Positions 1 to 7,128 are shown, counted from the first letter of the stretch. The stretch: 19,119 bases of DNA from Cyanobacteria bacterium UBA947 (GCA_002293275.1 DBCX01000036.1:31148-50266), one strand, 5' to 3'. Numbers and translations: made by a program. The notes: generated by a model from the letters alone, not told the origin.

Positions 1-726
1 CCCGACGATAATGCAGTAATACCCGAAAACGCAGAGCGAATATTTTGACAAAAATTTGATAAAATATTTTATGCACAAATACCCGGTAATCGCTGACACA
101 ACGGTGCCCGCAAGGATTGCGTTCCAGTTAAAGCCTGCCGCCTCGCTCAAATCAAATTTTATAAACGGGTAAATAAGTGATGCACCAAGGATTACCGGGA
201 TGCTGAGCAAGAACGAATACCGCGCCGCCTCAACCCGGCTCATTCCGGTCATCAGTCCCGCCGCAATCGTCCACCCCGAGCGCGAAAACCCCGGCAGTAC
301 CGCCAAACCCTGCGCCAGCGCTATCCAAATTGATGACTTTAACTCAACCGGTTTGTTTGAGCGTTCTTTGCTCGCAATCAACAAAATCCCCGTCACCACA
401 AGCAACCCGCCCACAATCGCCGGGCTGAACACAAGTTTTTCGGCAACCGGTTCCAGCGCAAGCCCGAAAACCACCGTTATAACCGTGCCGAGCAAAATAT
501 AAAGCCCTGTTTTGCTGCGGGCCGCCGCCAAAATATCTTTCCAAAAAAAGACCATAACCGCGACCAGCGTGCCCAGATGCAGCATTATATCAAGGAAAAT
601 TACCTCATTGCCCTCCGGCAGCCGGAAAAAATTCCCCGCAAACACAAGGTGCGCCGAGCTTGAAATTGGCAAAAACTCGCTCAAACCCTGCACCGCGCCC
701 ATTACGCAGGCCTGGAAAACATTCAT
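1..726 (-). CDS. uppP: Undecaprenyl-diphosphatase UppP/BacA (partial, C-terminus outside window)
   Basis: This integral membrane phosphatase converts undecaprenyl diphosphate to undecaprenyl phosphate, recycling the lipid carrier for peptidoglycan and O-antigen assembly. The reading frame stays open to base 1, so 242 residues are visible of a family that is usually about 265-280. Both family signatures are present: the (E/Q)xxxE motif as Q13-E17 within GLSEFLPISSSAHL (H26 follows), and the PGxSRSxxT motif as PGFSRSGWT at residues 145-153. The rest is a string of hydrophobic segments. The ATG overlaps the queD stop codon as ATGA, and a GAGGAGGG Shine-Dalgarno lies just upstream inside queD, which fixes the start. 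It is the last visible gene of the kdsD-kdsC-queD-uppP operon. Annotation is firm. Confidence 0.95.
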   Translation of the reverse strand, partial: MNVFQACVMGAVQGLSEFLPISSSAHLVFAGNFFRLPEGNEVIFLDIMLHLGTLVAVMVFFWKDILAAARSKTGLYILLGTVITVVFGLALEPVAEKLVFSPAIVGGLLVVTGILLIASKERSNKPVELKSSIWIALAQGLAVLPGFSRSGWTIAAGLMTGMSRVEAARYSFLLSIPVILGASLIYPFIKFDLSEAAGFNWNAILAGTVVSAITGYLCIKYFIKFLSKYSLCVFGYYCIIVG

Positions 727-1088
727 CGGCCCTCCTCGTAGTACGATGCACACGATCTCGGGGTCTCCCAAACCGTCACACGATCAAGCTGTACGATTTT
801 TTCTTTAAGCTGCTCATAAATAAACCGCGCAATCATCTCGCTGCTCGGGCTTTCACCTGCGAACTCCGGCAATTCGTTGATATCAGTGTGGTCAAGGTAG
901 TCCAAAATATTATTTAGCTCTTTTTTTAACACCTTGAAATCTATCAAAATATTGCTTTTATCCAGCCGTTCGCCTTTCACGGTAACCTCAACCGACCAGT
1001 TGTGCCCGTGCTGGTTTTCGCACTCGCCGTCGTAGTTTAGCAAATGGTGTGCCGCGGAAAAATGTGATTGTGCCTTGATTTCGTACAT
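723..1088 (-). CDS. queD: 6-carboxy-5,6,7,8-tetrahydropterin synthase (QueD/PTPS family)
   Basis: The protein turns dihydroneopterin triphosphate into 6-carboxytetrahydropterin, an early step of queuosine (preQ0) synthesis in the cytoplasm. It has 121 residues, the usual single T-fold domain length. Zinc ligands are predicted as H14 in SAAHHL and H27/H29 in the CxxxHGH motif, where C23 is the predicted catalytic cysteine. A DHTD segment (catalytic Asp/His) and a late ETPRSCASY segment (pterin-anchoring Glu) follow, as in QueD. I chose the ATG at 1088 because it starts MYEIKAQSHF, the usual family N-terminus, and overlaps the kdsC stop codon as TAATG. A longer in-frame start at 1124 would lie inside kdsC and adds no family sequence. 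A 6-pyruvoyl paralogue cannot be fully excluded, but CxxxHGH favours QueD. Confidence 0.9.
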   Translation of the reverse strand: MYEIKAQSHFSAAHHLLNYDGECENQHGHNWSVEVTVKGERLDKSNILIDFKVLKKELNNILDYLDHTDINELPEFAGESPSSEMIARFIYEQLKEKIVQLDRVTVWETPRSCASYYEEGR

Positions 1089-1558
1089 TATTCCCCCTTG
1101 TTTTCTTTTGCAATCTTGTCGCAAAACTCGCGCACCGCACCTTTACCGCCGTCCTTTGACGAAATAAATGTCGCAACTTTTTTGACCTCTTCCACCGCAT
1201 CAGCCGGACACCCTGCCAGCCCAACCTTTTCCAGCACGCAAATATCAGGCAAATCATCGCCCATATACGCCACCTGCTCAAAAGTCAGGTTGTATTTTTC
1301 GCAAAGTTCTTCCAGCGTCTTCAACTTGTTTTTTACACCCATGTGAAGTTCCGGGATGTTCAAAATTTTTGCCCGAACCGACACCGTACCGTTGTCGCGC
1401 GCGGTGATTATTGCGGTTATAAATCCGGCGTTGTTCAAATTCATCACGCCCTGACCGTCTTTTGCGTTGAAAGTCTTGTACTCCGTCCCGTTCTCGTCAA
1501 ACGTAAGGCTTCCGTCGGTCATAACGCCGTCAATATCAAATGCAACCATCCTTATCAT
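1088..1558 (-). CDS. kdsC: 3-deoxy-D-manno-octulosonate 8-phosphate phosphatase (KdsC)
   Basis: This small HAD-superfamily phosphatase removes phosphate from KDO-8-phosphate, giving free KDO for the LPS inner core. It has 156 residues, typical for the cap-less KdsC type. Motif I is FDIDGVMTDGS with nucleophile D8 and acid/base D10. The ITARDN segment is motif II, and the YMGDDLPD segment near residue 120 is the metal-binding motif. Its ATG directly follows the kdsD stop with no gap, so the two are translationally coupled. An in-frame Met at residue 4 is an alternative start. Adjacency to kdsD, which supplies the arabinose-5-phosphate used earlier in the same pathway, supports the assignment over other HAD phosphatases. 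Confidence 0.93.
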   Translation of the reverse strand: MIRMVAFDIDGVMTDGSLTFDENGTEYKTFNAKDGQGVMNLNNAGFITAIITARDNGTVSVRAKILNIPELHMGVKNKLKTLEELCEKYNLTFEQVAYMGDDLPDICVLEKVGLAGCPADAVEEVKKVATFISSKDGGKGAVREFCDKIAKENKGE

Positions 1559-2515
1559 CTAAGCAACCCCCGCTTTTAGCAAATCGTGGATGTGGATTAC
1601 ACCGACAGGTTTGCCGTCCTGCACAACAGGCAGCACCGTGATGGAGTGTTTTTCCATTAAATTCAGCGCGCTCGCCGCATAGTCACCCGCCAAAAGCCGT
1701 TTCGGGTTCGCAGTCATAACATCTTTTACCCGCAAACCTTTGACATCACCGTGTTTCATCAGCGCGCGCCGGATGTCACCGTCTGTTAAGATGCCCGTCA
1801 ATCCACCGTCCGCGCCTAAAACAATCGCCATGCCCAGCCTGTGTTCTGTGATAAGTTTTATCGTATCGCCAAACAACGCGTCCTCACGGGTGGTTGGCAG
1901 GTTGTCTTTTCGCATAAGGTCGCCAACCTTATACAAGAACCCTTTGCCCAGCGCCCCGCCCGGGTGGAAAATAAGAAAATCTTCTTCCGAAAACCCGCGT
2001 TTTTCAAGCAGGCAAACCGCAATCGCGTCACCCATCGCAAGCGTAGCCGTTGTGCTTGCGGTCGGCGCCTTGTTCAGCGGACAAGCCTCTTTCTCAACCG
2101 AAATATCAAGCGCAACATCGCTTGCCTTGGCCAAAGTTGAATCCGTATTCCCGGTCAAACCGATTATCGGTACGCCAAAACGTTTGATTAGCGGCAAAAG
2201 ATTGAGCAGCTCCTCTGTCTCGCCGCTGTTTGAGATGGCAAGAACCACGTCGTTTCGCGTAATTGCGCCCGAATCCCCGTGTGTGCTTTCCGCAGGGTGC
2301 AGATAAAACGACGGAGTGCCGGTAGAAGAAAGCGTTGCAGCGATCTTGCGGCCAATCAAACCGGATTTGCCCATGCCCGTCACGACAACCCGCCCGCCGC
2401 ACGCGTAAAGCAGTTCAATCGCGCGCCCGAAATCATCGGTAATACTGTCTTTTAACCTCAAAACAGCACCCGCCTCTATATCCAGAACCTCTTTTGCCAA
2501 TTTCAATAAATCCAT
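1559..2515 (-). CDS. kdsD: Arabinose-5-phosphate isomerase KdsD/KpsF/GutQ family
   Basis: The enzyme interconverts ribulose-5-phosphate and arabinose-5-phosphate, the first committed step toward KDO. It has 318 residues, within the normal range. The N-terminal SIS (sugar isomerase) domain spans roughly residues 30-175 and shows the GMGKSGLIGRKIAATLSSTG segment and an ISNSGETEE phosphosugar loop. Two CBS domains fill roughly residues 205-318. It heads the minus-strand operon kdsD-kdsC-queD-uppP and is divergent from metA across a 58-base gap. No clear Shine-Dalgarno is seen; a TATAAG -10-like box at 2527-2532 would place the transcript start only a few bases before the ATG. Its pairing with kdsC makes an LPS role more likely than a capsule or glucitol role. 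Confidence 0.94.
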   Translation of the reverse strand: MDLLKLAKEVLDIEAGAVLRLKDSITDDFGRAIELLYACGGRVVVTGMGKSGLIGRKIAATLSSTGTPSFYLHPAESTHGDSGAITRNDVVLAISNSGETEELLNLLPLIKRFGVPIIGLTGNTDSTLAKASDVALDISVEKEACPLNKAPTASTTATLAMGDAIAVCLLEKRGFSEEDFLIFHPGGALGKGFLYKVGDLMRKDNLPTTREDALFGDTIKLITEHRLGMAIVLGADGGLTGILTDGDIRRALMKHGDVKGLRVKDVMTANPKRLLAGDYAASALNLMEKHSITVLPVVQDGKPVGVIHIHDLLKAGVA

Positions 2516-2526
2516 TACACAATTGT

Positions 2527-2532
2527 CTTATA
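2527..2532 (-). promoter_or_regulatory. Predicted -10 box for the kdsD operon
   Basis: TATAAG on the minus strand, 11 bases before the kdsD ATG. This implies a 5' leader of about five bases with no Shine-Dalgarno. No convincing -35 was found. It shares the 58-base divergent intergenic region with the metA promoter. Confidence 0.4.
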
Positions 2533-2558
2533 AAAATACGAAAAATTCAAGAGTTTTG

Positions 2559-2567
2559 TGATACAAT
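2559..2567 (+). promoter_or_regulatory. Extended -10 promoter of metA, predicted leaderless start
   Basis: TGATACAAT is an extended -10 (TGn plus TACAAT). It ends six bases before the metA ATG, so the expected transcription start coincides with the start codon. The intervening TAAAGG has an AGG that would lie upstream of the transcript. Confidence 0.55.
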
Positions 2568-2573
2568 TAAAGG

Positions 2574-3479
2574 ATGCCTATCAAAATACCCAACCTGCTG
2601 CCGGCAGCGGGTTATCTGGAAGAAGAAAATATATTTGTGATGACTGAGACCCGCGCCTGCGCGCAGGATATCCGGCCGCTTAAAATCGCTATCGTGAACC
2701 TGATGCCCACAAAAATCGTAACCGAAACACAGCTTTTGCGACTGCTGGGGAACACACCGCTTCAAGTGGATATTGAGCTTGTAAAACTTGACTCCCACGT
2801 TTCAAAAAATACCCCGCAAGAGCACCTTGTCGCGTTCTACAAATCGTTTGACGAGATAAAGCACGAAAAATTTGACGGGCTGGTTATAACCGGCGCACCC
2901 GTTGAGTCGCTTGATTTTGCGCAGGTTGACTACTGGGGCGAGCTGTGCGAGATTATGGACTGGTCTGTCAAAAACGTCACATCCACGCTGCACATCTGCT
3001 GGGGCGCGCAGGCCGGAATCTACCACCACTACGGTGTCGGAAAGCTTCCGCTGGATAAAAAAATCTCCGGCGTTTTTGAACACGTTGTTCTAAACGGCCG
3101 TACAGAGCTGCTGCGAGGATTTGACTCAAATTTTCTTGCTCCGCATTCGCGCTGGACGACCGTTGACGATGCCGCGCTGGATAAATGCCCTGACCTTGAA
3201 AGGCTCGTTGTGGCGCCTGATGCCGGCACCCACGTCGTTATGTCGCCAAAAGGCAAGCAGATTTTCGTCTTTGGCCACATGGAATACGACGCCGATACCC
3301 TCGCGCAGGAGTATTTCCGCGACCTTGAAAAAGGCACCCCGGATGTTCCGTGCAATTATTTCCCTGACAATGACCCCAAAAACCCGCCCGCTATAACCTG
3401 GCGCGCCCACGCCAACCTGCTTTTCTCAAACTGGCTCAACTACTACGTCTACCAGGCAACACCTTACATGTTATCCTGA
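2574..3479 (+). CDS. metA: Homoserine O-acyltransferase MetA, predicted acetyl-CoA-specific
   Basis: The protein acylates homoserine at the start of methionine synthesis. It has 301 residues and aligns throughout with E. coli MetA (MPI start, NLMP, NTP-EH, FLAPHSR, NYFP-NDP and NWLNYYVYQ-TPY blocks). The catalytic set is complete: C142 in HICWGAQA, H235 and E237 in FGHMEYD. Residue 111 is Glu, in GAPVE. In this family Glu111 goes with acetyl-CoA use and Gly111 with succinyl-CoA use, as described for Bacillus and E. coli enzymes. The product is therefore more likely O-acetylhomoserine despite the metA name. The ATG lies six bases after an extended -10, so the mRNA is probably leaderless. No SAM riboswitch can exist upstream in such an arrangement. 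Confidence 0.95.
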   Translation: MPIKIPNLLPAAGYLEEENIFVMTETRACAQDIRPLKIAIVNLMPTKIVTETQLLRLLGNTPLQVDIELVKLDSHVSKNTPQEHLVAFYKSFDEIKHEKFDGLVITGAPVESLDFAQVDYWGELCEIMDWSVKNVTSTLHICWGAQAGIYHHYGVGKLPLDKKISGVFEHVVLNGRTELLRGFDSNFLAPHSRWTTVDDAALDKCPDLERLVVAPDAGTHVVMSPKGKQIFVFGHMEYDADTLAQEYFRDLEKGTPDVPCNYFPDNDPKNPPAITWRAHANLLFSNWLNYYVYQATPYMLS

Positions 3480-3517
3480 AATATTGCCGTGGTGTCTAAT
3501 GTGCACAAAGGCTTTCT

Positions 3518-3528
3518 TGTTATTAAAT
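3518..3528 (+). promoter_or_regulatory. AT-rich extended -10 region before the secreted protein gene
   Basis: TGTTATTAAAT contains TGn followed by overlapping -10-like hexamers (TATTAA at 3521-3526, TTAAAT at 3523-3528). It ends seven to nine bases before the ATG at 3536. No Shine-Dalgarno is present, consistent with a leaderless or nearly leaderless mRNA. Confidence 0.4.
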
Positions 3529-3535
3529 TAACTTA

Positions 3536-4342
3536 ATGAAAAAATTAGTAGTGTTGTTGAGCGGCATTGCGCTGGGGTTTTCCTCAGCACAGGCAATAGT
3601 ACAGGAAAAACCGGCGAAGTTTTCAAGCACAAAACATGCGGCGGTTTCAAAGCGTGAGGCAAAACGCGAAGCGTCATTTTCGCACGCGCAGCCGGTATTG
3701 CAGGCGCGCTCAAACTGTACCTACAATGTATCGTTCCACGGTGTTAATTACCAAAAACTTGTCCGCGCAGAACGCACAATTTTAGGCCGGACATACGAAC
3801 ACCAGGATGCGGATATTCGTTTAAGCAGATTAGAACGGGCGGTTTTTAACAGGATTCACCCCCATTTGAGTTACGACCAGCGCCTTGATAACCTAATCCT
3901 GAACGCATCAAATAATTCCACAATCGGTATCCCCCAAAACAATCTTTCCAAAATGGAGCAGCGGGTTTTAAACCGGACTTTCGGGATGGATACAACAAAA
4001 AACCGGATTGAGCGGCTTGAAGAAAATATGTTCGGTGCGGTGCAGTCAGGGGATTTGGTTGCGCGTTACGAGACGCTGAACCGCGCATCAACAAGCTACA
4101 AGGCGCCTGTTGTGTACAACACGCAGCCGTCAACCGGCTGGCGCAGAACGGTCGGGAATATGATTATGGGCGGTACGGTAACGGGGATGACCCCGCCGTT
4201 GCACGCCGGCATGGATCCGTACTCTGATTTTATTGATAACCGCGCACCCGGCGGCCGGGCGCACTACCACACGGGCAACCGCGGCTGGGGTTACGGCGGA
4301 CAGTCAATCGGCACCCGCACCGGTGTGACGATTTTGGACTAA
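3536..4342 (+). CDS. Secreted protein with repeated LxRxExxVFxR motif, unknown function
   Basis: A 268-residue exported protein. Residues 1-20 form a clear signal peptide (MKK, hydrophobic core, then A18-Q-A20 cleavage site). The mature N-terminus is basic and Ser/Ala-rich. Residues 77-177 carry four copies of a roughly 20-residue unit with pattern Lx(R/K)xExx(V/I)(F/L)xRx(Y/F)...R: at about 77-95, 97-116, 137-157 and 158-177. The first pair and the second pair are each adjacent, separated by an Asn/Ser-rich linker. The C-terminal third is Gly/Pro/Tyr-rich and looks disordered. I recall similar Leu-Glu/Phe-Gly repeat proteins in Melainabacteria, but I assign no function. It is monocistronic, between metA and the flagellar genes; a link to the flagellum is not shown. 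Confidence 0.85.
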   Translation: MKKLVVLLSGIALGFSSAQAIVQEKPAKFSSTKHAAVSKREAKREASFSHAQPVLQARSNCTYNVSFHGVNYQKLVRAERTILGRTYEHQDADIRLSRLERAVFNRIHPHLSYDQRLDNLILNASNNSTIGIPQNNLSKMEQRVLNRTFGMDTTKNRIERLEENMFGAVQSGDLVARYETLNRASTSYKAPVVYNTQPSTGWRRTVGNMIMGGTVTGMTPPLHAGMDPYSDFIDNRAPGGRAHYHTGNRGWGYGGQSIGTRTGVTILD

Positions 4343-4441
4343 CAAGGTTGAGATGGCTCTCCCCCGCGCAGAATATATTTTGTACGGCACTATTTGCGCT
4401 CGTAAAAATTTTGACTTCCCCAAATTTGTCATTAAAGTAAT

Positions 4442-4459
4442 CTCATCTGTTTAGATGAG
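4442..4459 (+). promoter_or_regulatory. Short hairpin upstream of fliJ
   Basis: CTCATCT-GTTT-AGATGAG is a perfect 7-bp stem with a 4-base loop, about 36 bases before the fliJ ATG. It lacks a T-tract, so it is not a clear terminator. It could be an operator upstream of the predicted -10. The rest of 4343-4477 holds nothing I can name. Confidence 0.35.
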
Positions 4460-4480
4460 TCAAAAATACGTGAAATTGTG

Positions 4481-4488
4481 GATAATAT
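4481..4488 (+). promoter_or_regulatory. Predicted -10 of the flagellar operon
   Basis: GATAATAT contains TAATAT ending seven bases before the ATG at 4496. There is no Shine-Dalgarno in front of that ATG. This again predicts a leaderless transcript and argues against the GTG start at 4478, which would lie in the promoter. Confidence 0.4.
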
Positions 4489-4495
4489 TGCTATC

Positions 4496-4981
4496 ATGCC
4501 ATTTGTATACCGACTGCAAAAAGTAATGGAGTTTCGAATCCGGAAAAAAGACGAGCAAATTCAAGTTGTTCAGCAGGCGCAGCAAGCGGTATACAAGGCC
4601 GAAGACGATATCCGCAAAAACGACGAGGATATCTCATCCACAAAAAATAACCTGCGTCAGGCCGACCCGATGATGTACGAGGTTTACGACAAATACTTAG
4701 AACACCTCTACCACAAGGCCGAACAGCTTCAAGAAGCACTCCTGCGCGCACAGGAAGAACTTGAATACGAACAGCAAAAACTTATCCAGCTTGAACAGGC
4801 CGTTAAAATCCTTGAAAAGCACAAAGAAAGACAACACGAAGCCTACAAAGAAGAAGAAAAAGCCGCAGAATTAAAACAGTATTCCGAACTTGGCGTCACG
4901 CGCTTTTTCAGACAGTCAGTGGACAAAGCCGAAGAAGATGCACAAATACTCAAAAAACTGGAACAATTGGAGCAGCAGTGA
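4496..4981 (+). CDS. fliJ: Flagellar export chaperone FliJ-like coiled-coil protein
   Basis: FliJ is the small coiled-coil stalk of the flagellar type III export ATPase. This protein has 161 residues from the ATG chosen here, close to the usual 140-150. It opens with MPFVYRLQKVMEFRIRKKDE, matching the conserved FxFRLQkvLeyRe.kE opening of the family. The remainder is one long helix-rich, Glu/Gln/Lys-rich coiled coil ending in KKLEQLEQQ. A GTG at 4478 would add six residues but overlaps the predicted -10. The stop TGA overlaps the GTG of the next gene (GTGA), and fliJ-fliK adjacency is common in flagellar operons. The ATPase gene fliI is not in the window, so the operon is split or rearranged here. 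Confidence 0.82.
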   Translation: MPFVYRLQKVMEFRIRKKDEQIQVVQQAQQAVYKAEDDIRKNDEDISSTKNNLRQADPMMYEVYDKYLEHLYHKAEQLQEALLRAQEELEYEQQKLIQLEQAVKILEKHKERQHEAYKEEEKAAELKQYSELGVTRFFRQSVDKAEEDAQILKKLEQLEQQ

Positions 4982-6015
4982 ACAATTCCCGATTTTTTAA
5001 CAACGAAATGACAATACCAAAGCCGCTGGGGATGCCGGAACTTTTTGCCGGATTCGGCGAGTTTGAAAAAAGCGCCGAAACACTCGCCGCGGATTTTGGC
5101 ACGATGCTTGATAATGTCGCGCAAGATATTTCTGAGAACAAAGTTAAAGAACCGATTAGAGAACCGATTAAAGAACCGGTGAAAAACACTGCCAAGGCCG
5201 TTGTTAAATCCCCAGCCAATGACAGCGACGCTGCCCGCGCTGCCGAGCCCGCGCAGCAACACGCGCAAGATTTGCCACAGGTGCAAATAATGCCGGATAT
5301 TTACCTTGATGAACCCGTTCAAATCATCACAAAACTTGAAAACCACCCGAGCGTCGGCTATACCGACTTCAAGTACGGTGTTTCGGAGATTATTGAAACG
5401 ATAAAGGATATTTTAGACACACGCATTCAGCAACTGCCGCAGCAATTACCGCAGCAGCTGCCGCAGGAGTTGCCGCAGGAGTTGCCGCAGGAGTTGATGC
5501 CGGATGATACCCCGGCGCTTTTTCAGGACATGAGCGACCTTCAAGATATTGAACACATCAAACCCAAAATCAACTACGCGACAATCCAAATGAGCGACCA
5601 CGACGCGCTTTTCTTTGCCGACCTTGTGGCAAAAAGCGTTGACGACCTGACGCCTGTCCACGTGCTTGCTCAAAATATTGCGCAGGCCATGAACCCCGAA
5701 TCAAAAGAAACAGCCGCGCCCGCGCAGATTTCGGCGACATTGCTTAACGCAATCCAGGACGCCGCAAACACAAACAAACCGCTGCGCATTGATTTTGGCG
5801 AAAATGTTTCCGTTATTATAAGAATTACAAAAGACGGCTCAATTGCCGCGAAATTCCTGCCCGGCGACAGAGCCGTTGAGCAGTATTTGCGCAGCAATAT
5901 CCCGCTCTTGCAGCAGCGGCTTGACTCGCAGCACGTTCACCACGAACTGTCATACAGCAGCGCAAGAGGATACCAAAGAGATAGAAGAAACAGAAGGAGA
6001 GACCACGATGAATGA
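4978..6015 (+). CDS. fliK: Flagellar hook-length control protein FliK-like
   Basis: FliK is the secreted ruler that sets hook length and switches export specificity. This 345-residue protein has a long, low-complexity, Pro/Gln/Glu-rich N-terminal part, normal for FliK, and a compact C-terminal domain. The segment around residues 262-320 (PLRIDFGENVSVIIRITKDGSIAAKFLPGD, then a helix with IPLLQQRLDSQ) resembles the Flg_hook C-terminal fold; it ends in a basic RDRRNRRR tail. Two in-frame repeats lie in the N-terminal part: three EPI/EPV units at about 5146-5181 and six 12-base LPQ(Q/E) units at 5428-5499. The GTG start overlaps the fliJ stop and has GGAG five bases upstream. Assignment rests on the C-terminal domain plus context. 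Confidence 0.75.
   Translation: MNNSRFFNNEMTIPKPLGMPELFAGFGEFEKSAETLAADFGTMLDNVAQDISENKVKEPIREPIKEPVKNTAKAVVKSPANDSDAARAAEPAQQHAQDLPQVQIMPDIYLDEPVQIITKLENHPSVGYTDFKYGVSEIIETIKDILDTRIQQLPQQLPQQLPQELPQELPQELMPDDTPALFQDMSDLQDIEHIKPKINYATIQMSDHDALFFADLVAKSVDDLTPVHVLAQNIAQAMNPESKETAAPAQISATLLNAIQDAANTNKPLRIDFGENVSVIIRITKDGSIAAKFLPGDRAVEQYLRSNIPLLQQRLDSQHVHHELSYSSARGYQRDRRNRRRDHDE
5428..5499 (+). repeat. Six-unit 12-bp in-frame tandem repeat in fliK
   Basis: Six consecutive 12-base units encode QQLP, QQLP, QQLP, QELP, QELP, QELM. Units four and five are identical in DNA (CAGGAGTTGCCG), as is unit six except for its last codon. Recent slippage or duplication is implied. Copy changes would stay in frame and alter only the length of the disordered part. 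Confidence 0.9.
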
Positions 6016-6844
6016 TTCGTTTATTACAGCATTGAACACGCAGGTGGCAACCGTCAACTGGATGGATGCGATTGCGCACAACATGACAAACATCTACACT
6101 CCGGGCTTTCGCGAGGAGCAGGTGAACTTCAAGACATTCCTTGGCGGTGCGATTGCAGACGGTTACGACAACAAAACCTCCCAAGGTAAGTCAACCCCGG
6201 GGCTTGACCCGGCGAACCTCTTTTTAGAGGGCAAAGGGTTTTTCCTTACCAAAAACGCCGAGGGCAAGAGTTTTTACTCACGGCTGGGTGATTTCCAGTT
6301 TGATGATGAAGGTGTTTACCGCGCGAAAAACGGCAACACCGTGCAGGGTTACATCCTGAACGACAAGGGTGAAATTATGCAGGGTACAAAATCTATCAGC
6401 GCGGATTTGTATCAGGAAACCGCGTTCAAGGGCGGCTCGCTTGATATCCCGACAACCACGATTAAGCTCTGGATTGACCCGCACAACGGCAAATTTTTAG
6501 GTAAATACGACGATTACGAGATAAAAGGCGACGGGACGATTTACGGGAAAGCCGATAACGGCAAGCGTGTTGTGCCGCTGTATCGCGTGACCACGCGCAA
6601 CTTCCACAACGCGGCCGCACTGTTTGAGGTTAAACCCGGCCAGTTTATTGAGACCGAAGAATCCGGCAAACCCGTTTTGGGTGTGGGTGAAATCCGCGCC
6701 GGCCTGTTGGAGATGTCAAACGCGGACTTCAAGGCCAATATTTCGTACTTCCAGATGGCAAAGCTGCAGATGGAAATCTCTAACAAGCTGATTTCGTCAA
6801 ACAAAGACTTGCTTGAAGAAGCACTGCGGTTAGTCGGACAGTAG
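6008..6844 (+). CDS. Flagellar hook/basal-body rod protein (FlgE/FlgF/FlgG family)
   Basis: A 278-residue axial flagellar protein. The N-terminus (residues 1-40, ending NIYTPGFREEQ) matches the family's heptad helix followed by N..T.GFK. A mid-domain shows GKGFFLTKNAEGKSFYSRLGDFQFDDEGVY, the family's GFFVV...YTR.G.F..D.G core. The C-terminus contains GLLEMSNAD and a closing amphipathic helix (like GxLExSNVDLxxE). The length suits FlgF/FlgG rod proteins better than a hook protein of 400 or more residues, yet it follows fliK, where flgD-flgE usually sits. I leave the symbol blank for that reason. AAGGAG lies eight bases before the ATG at 6008 and the start overlaps the fliK stop by eight bases. 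An upstream in-frame start at 5843 runs through fliK and has no merit. Confidence 0.85.
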   Translation: MNDSFITALNTQVATVNWMDAIAHNMTNIYTPGFREEQVNFKTFLGGAIADGYDNKTSQGKSTPGLDPANLFLEGKGFFLTKNAEGKSFYSRLGDFQFDDEGVYRAKNGNTVQGYILNDKGEIMQGTKSISADLYQETAFKGGSLDIPTTTIKLWIDPHNGKFLGKYDDYEIKGDGTIYGKADNGKRVVPLYRVTTRNFHNAAALFEVKPGQFIETEESGKPVLGVGEIRAGLLEMSNADFKANISYFQMAKLQMEISNKLISSNKDLLEEALRLVGQ

Positions 6845-6877
6845 TGTTACAAACTTGCCCGGTAATGAATAATGTCG

Positions 6878-6883
6878 TATAAT
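6878..6883 (+). promoter_or_regulatory. Perfect TATAAT -10, start of the small membrane gene pair
   Basis: TATAAT ends seven bases before the ATG at 6891. An ATG at 6882 lies inside this box and so cannot be the start if the promoter is real. No Shine-Dalgarno is present: leaderless mRNA predicted. Confidence 0.55.
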
Positions 6884-6890
6884 GATACAA

Positions 6891-7127
6891 ATGGCTAAAA
6901 AACGAAAAGAAACAGAAGTATTAAATATGTTAAGAAGTGAAACAACTCATCTTTGGGGCGCGATGTTTATCGTTGGCGGCGGCGGGATTGCATTGTTTTT
7001 GGGAGAACATAATTTTTGGAATAATACATTTGCAGCATTAGGAATTGTATTTTTCTTTATATTCTTAAATGCATATTTCATAAGACGAGATGAGATTGTG
7101 AAAAAGATAAACGAAATGGAGGATTAG
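6891..7127 (+). CDS. Small two-pass membrane protein, unknown function
   Basis: A 78-residue protein starting MAKKRKE. It has two predicted membrane segments, about residues 22-38 (glycine-rich, WGAMFIVGGGGIALFL) and 46-64 (Phe/Ile-rich), with a basic N-terminus and a charged C-terminal tail (RRDEIVKKINEMED). Both ends are probably cytoplasmic. I do not recognise the family. The next gene begins one base after its stop and has its GGAGG inside this gene, so the two are co-translated. Codon and base use are more AT-rich than in the flagellar genes upstream, which marks the entry into an accessory stretch. The start at 6891 is preferred over 6882 because the -10 box covers the latter. Confidence 0.75.
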   Translation: MAKKRKETEVLNMLRSETTHLWGAMFIVGGGGIALFLGEHNFWNNTFAALGIVFFFIFLNAYFIRRDEIVKKINEMED

Positions 7128-7128
7128 T

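Noticed and set aside
1740..2306. 188-codon open frame on the plus strand
   Set aside because: It is entirely antisense to the well-supported kdsD and shows no domain; it is a codon-bias shadow.
4433..4459. Sigma28-type flagellar promoter (TAAAGTAA ...) upstream of fliJ
   Set aside because: The -35-like half fits, but no GCCGATAA-like -10 lies at the right spacing; the hairpin and the TAATAT box explain the region better.
4442..4459. Rho-independent terminator
   Set aside because: The 7-bp stem is AT-rich and is followed by TCAAAAATACG, without a T-tract.
5428..5499. CRISPR-like array
   Set aside because: Units are 12 bases, contiguous, without spacers and in frame in a coding sequence.
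5843..6007. Longer start for the hook/rod protein
   Set aside because: It reads through fliK in another frame; the Shine-Dalgarno and family N-terminus are at 6008.
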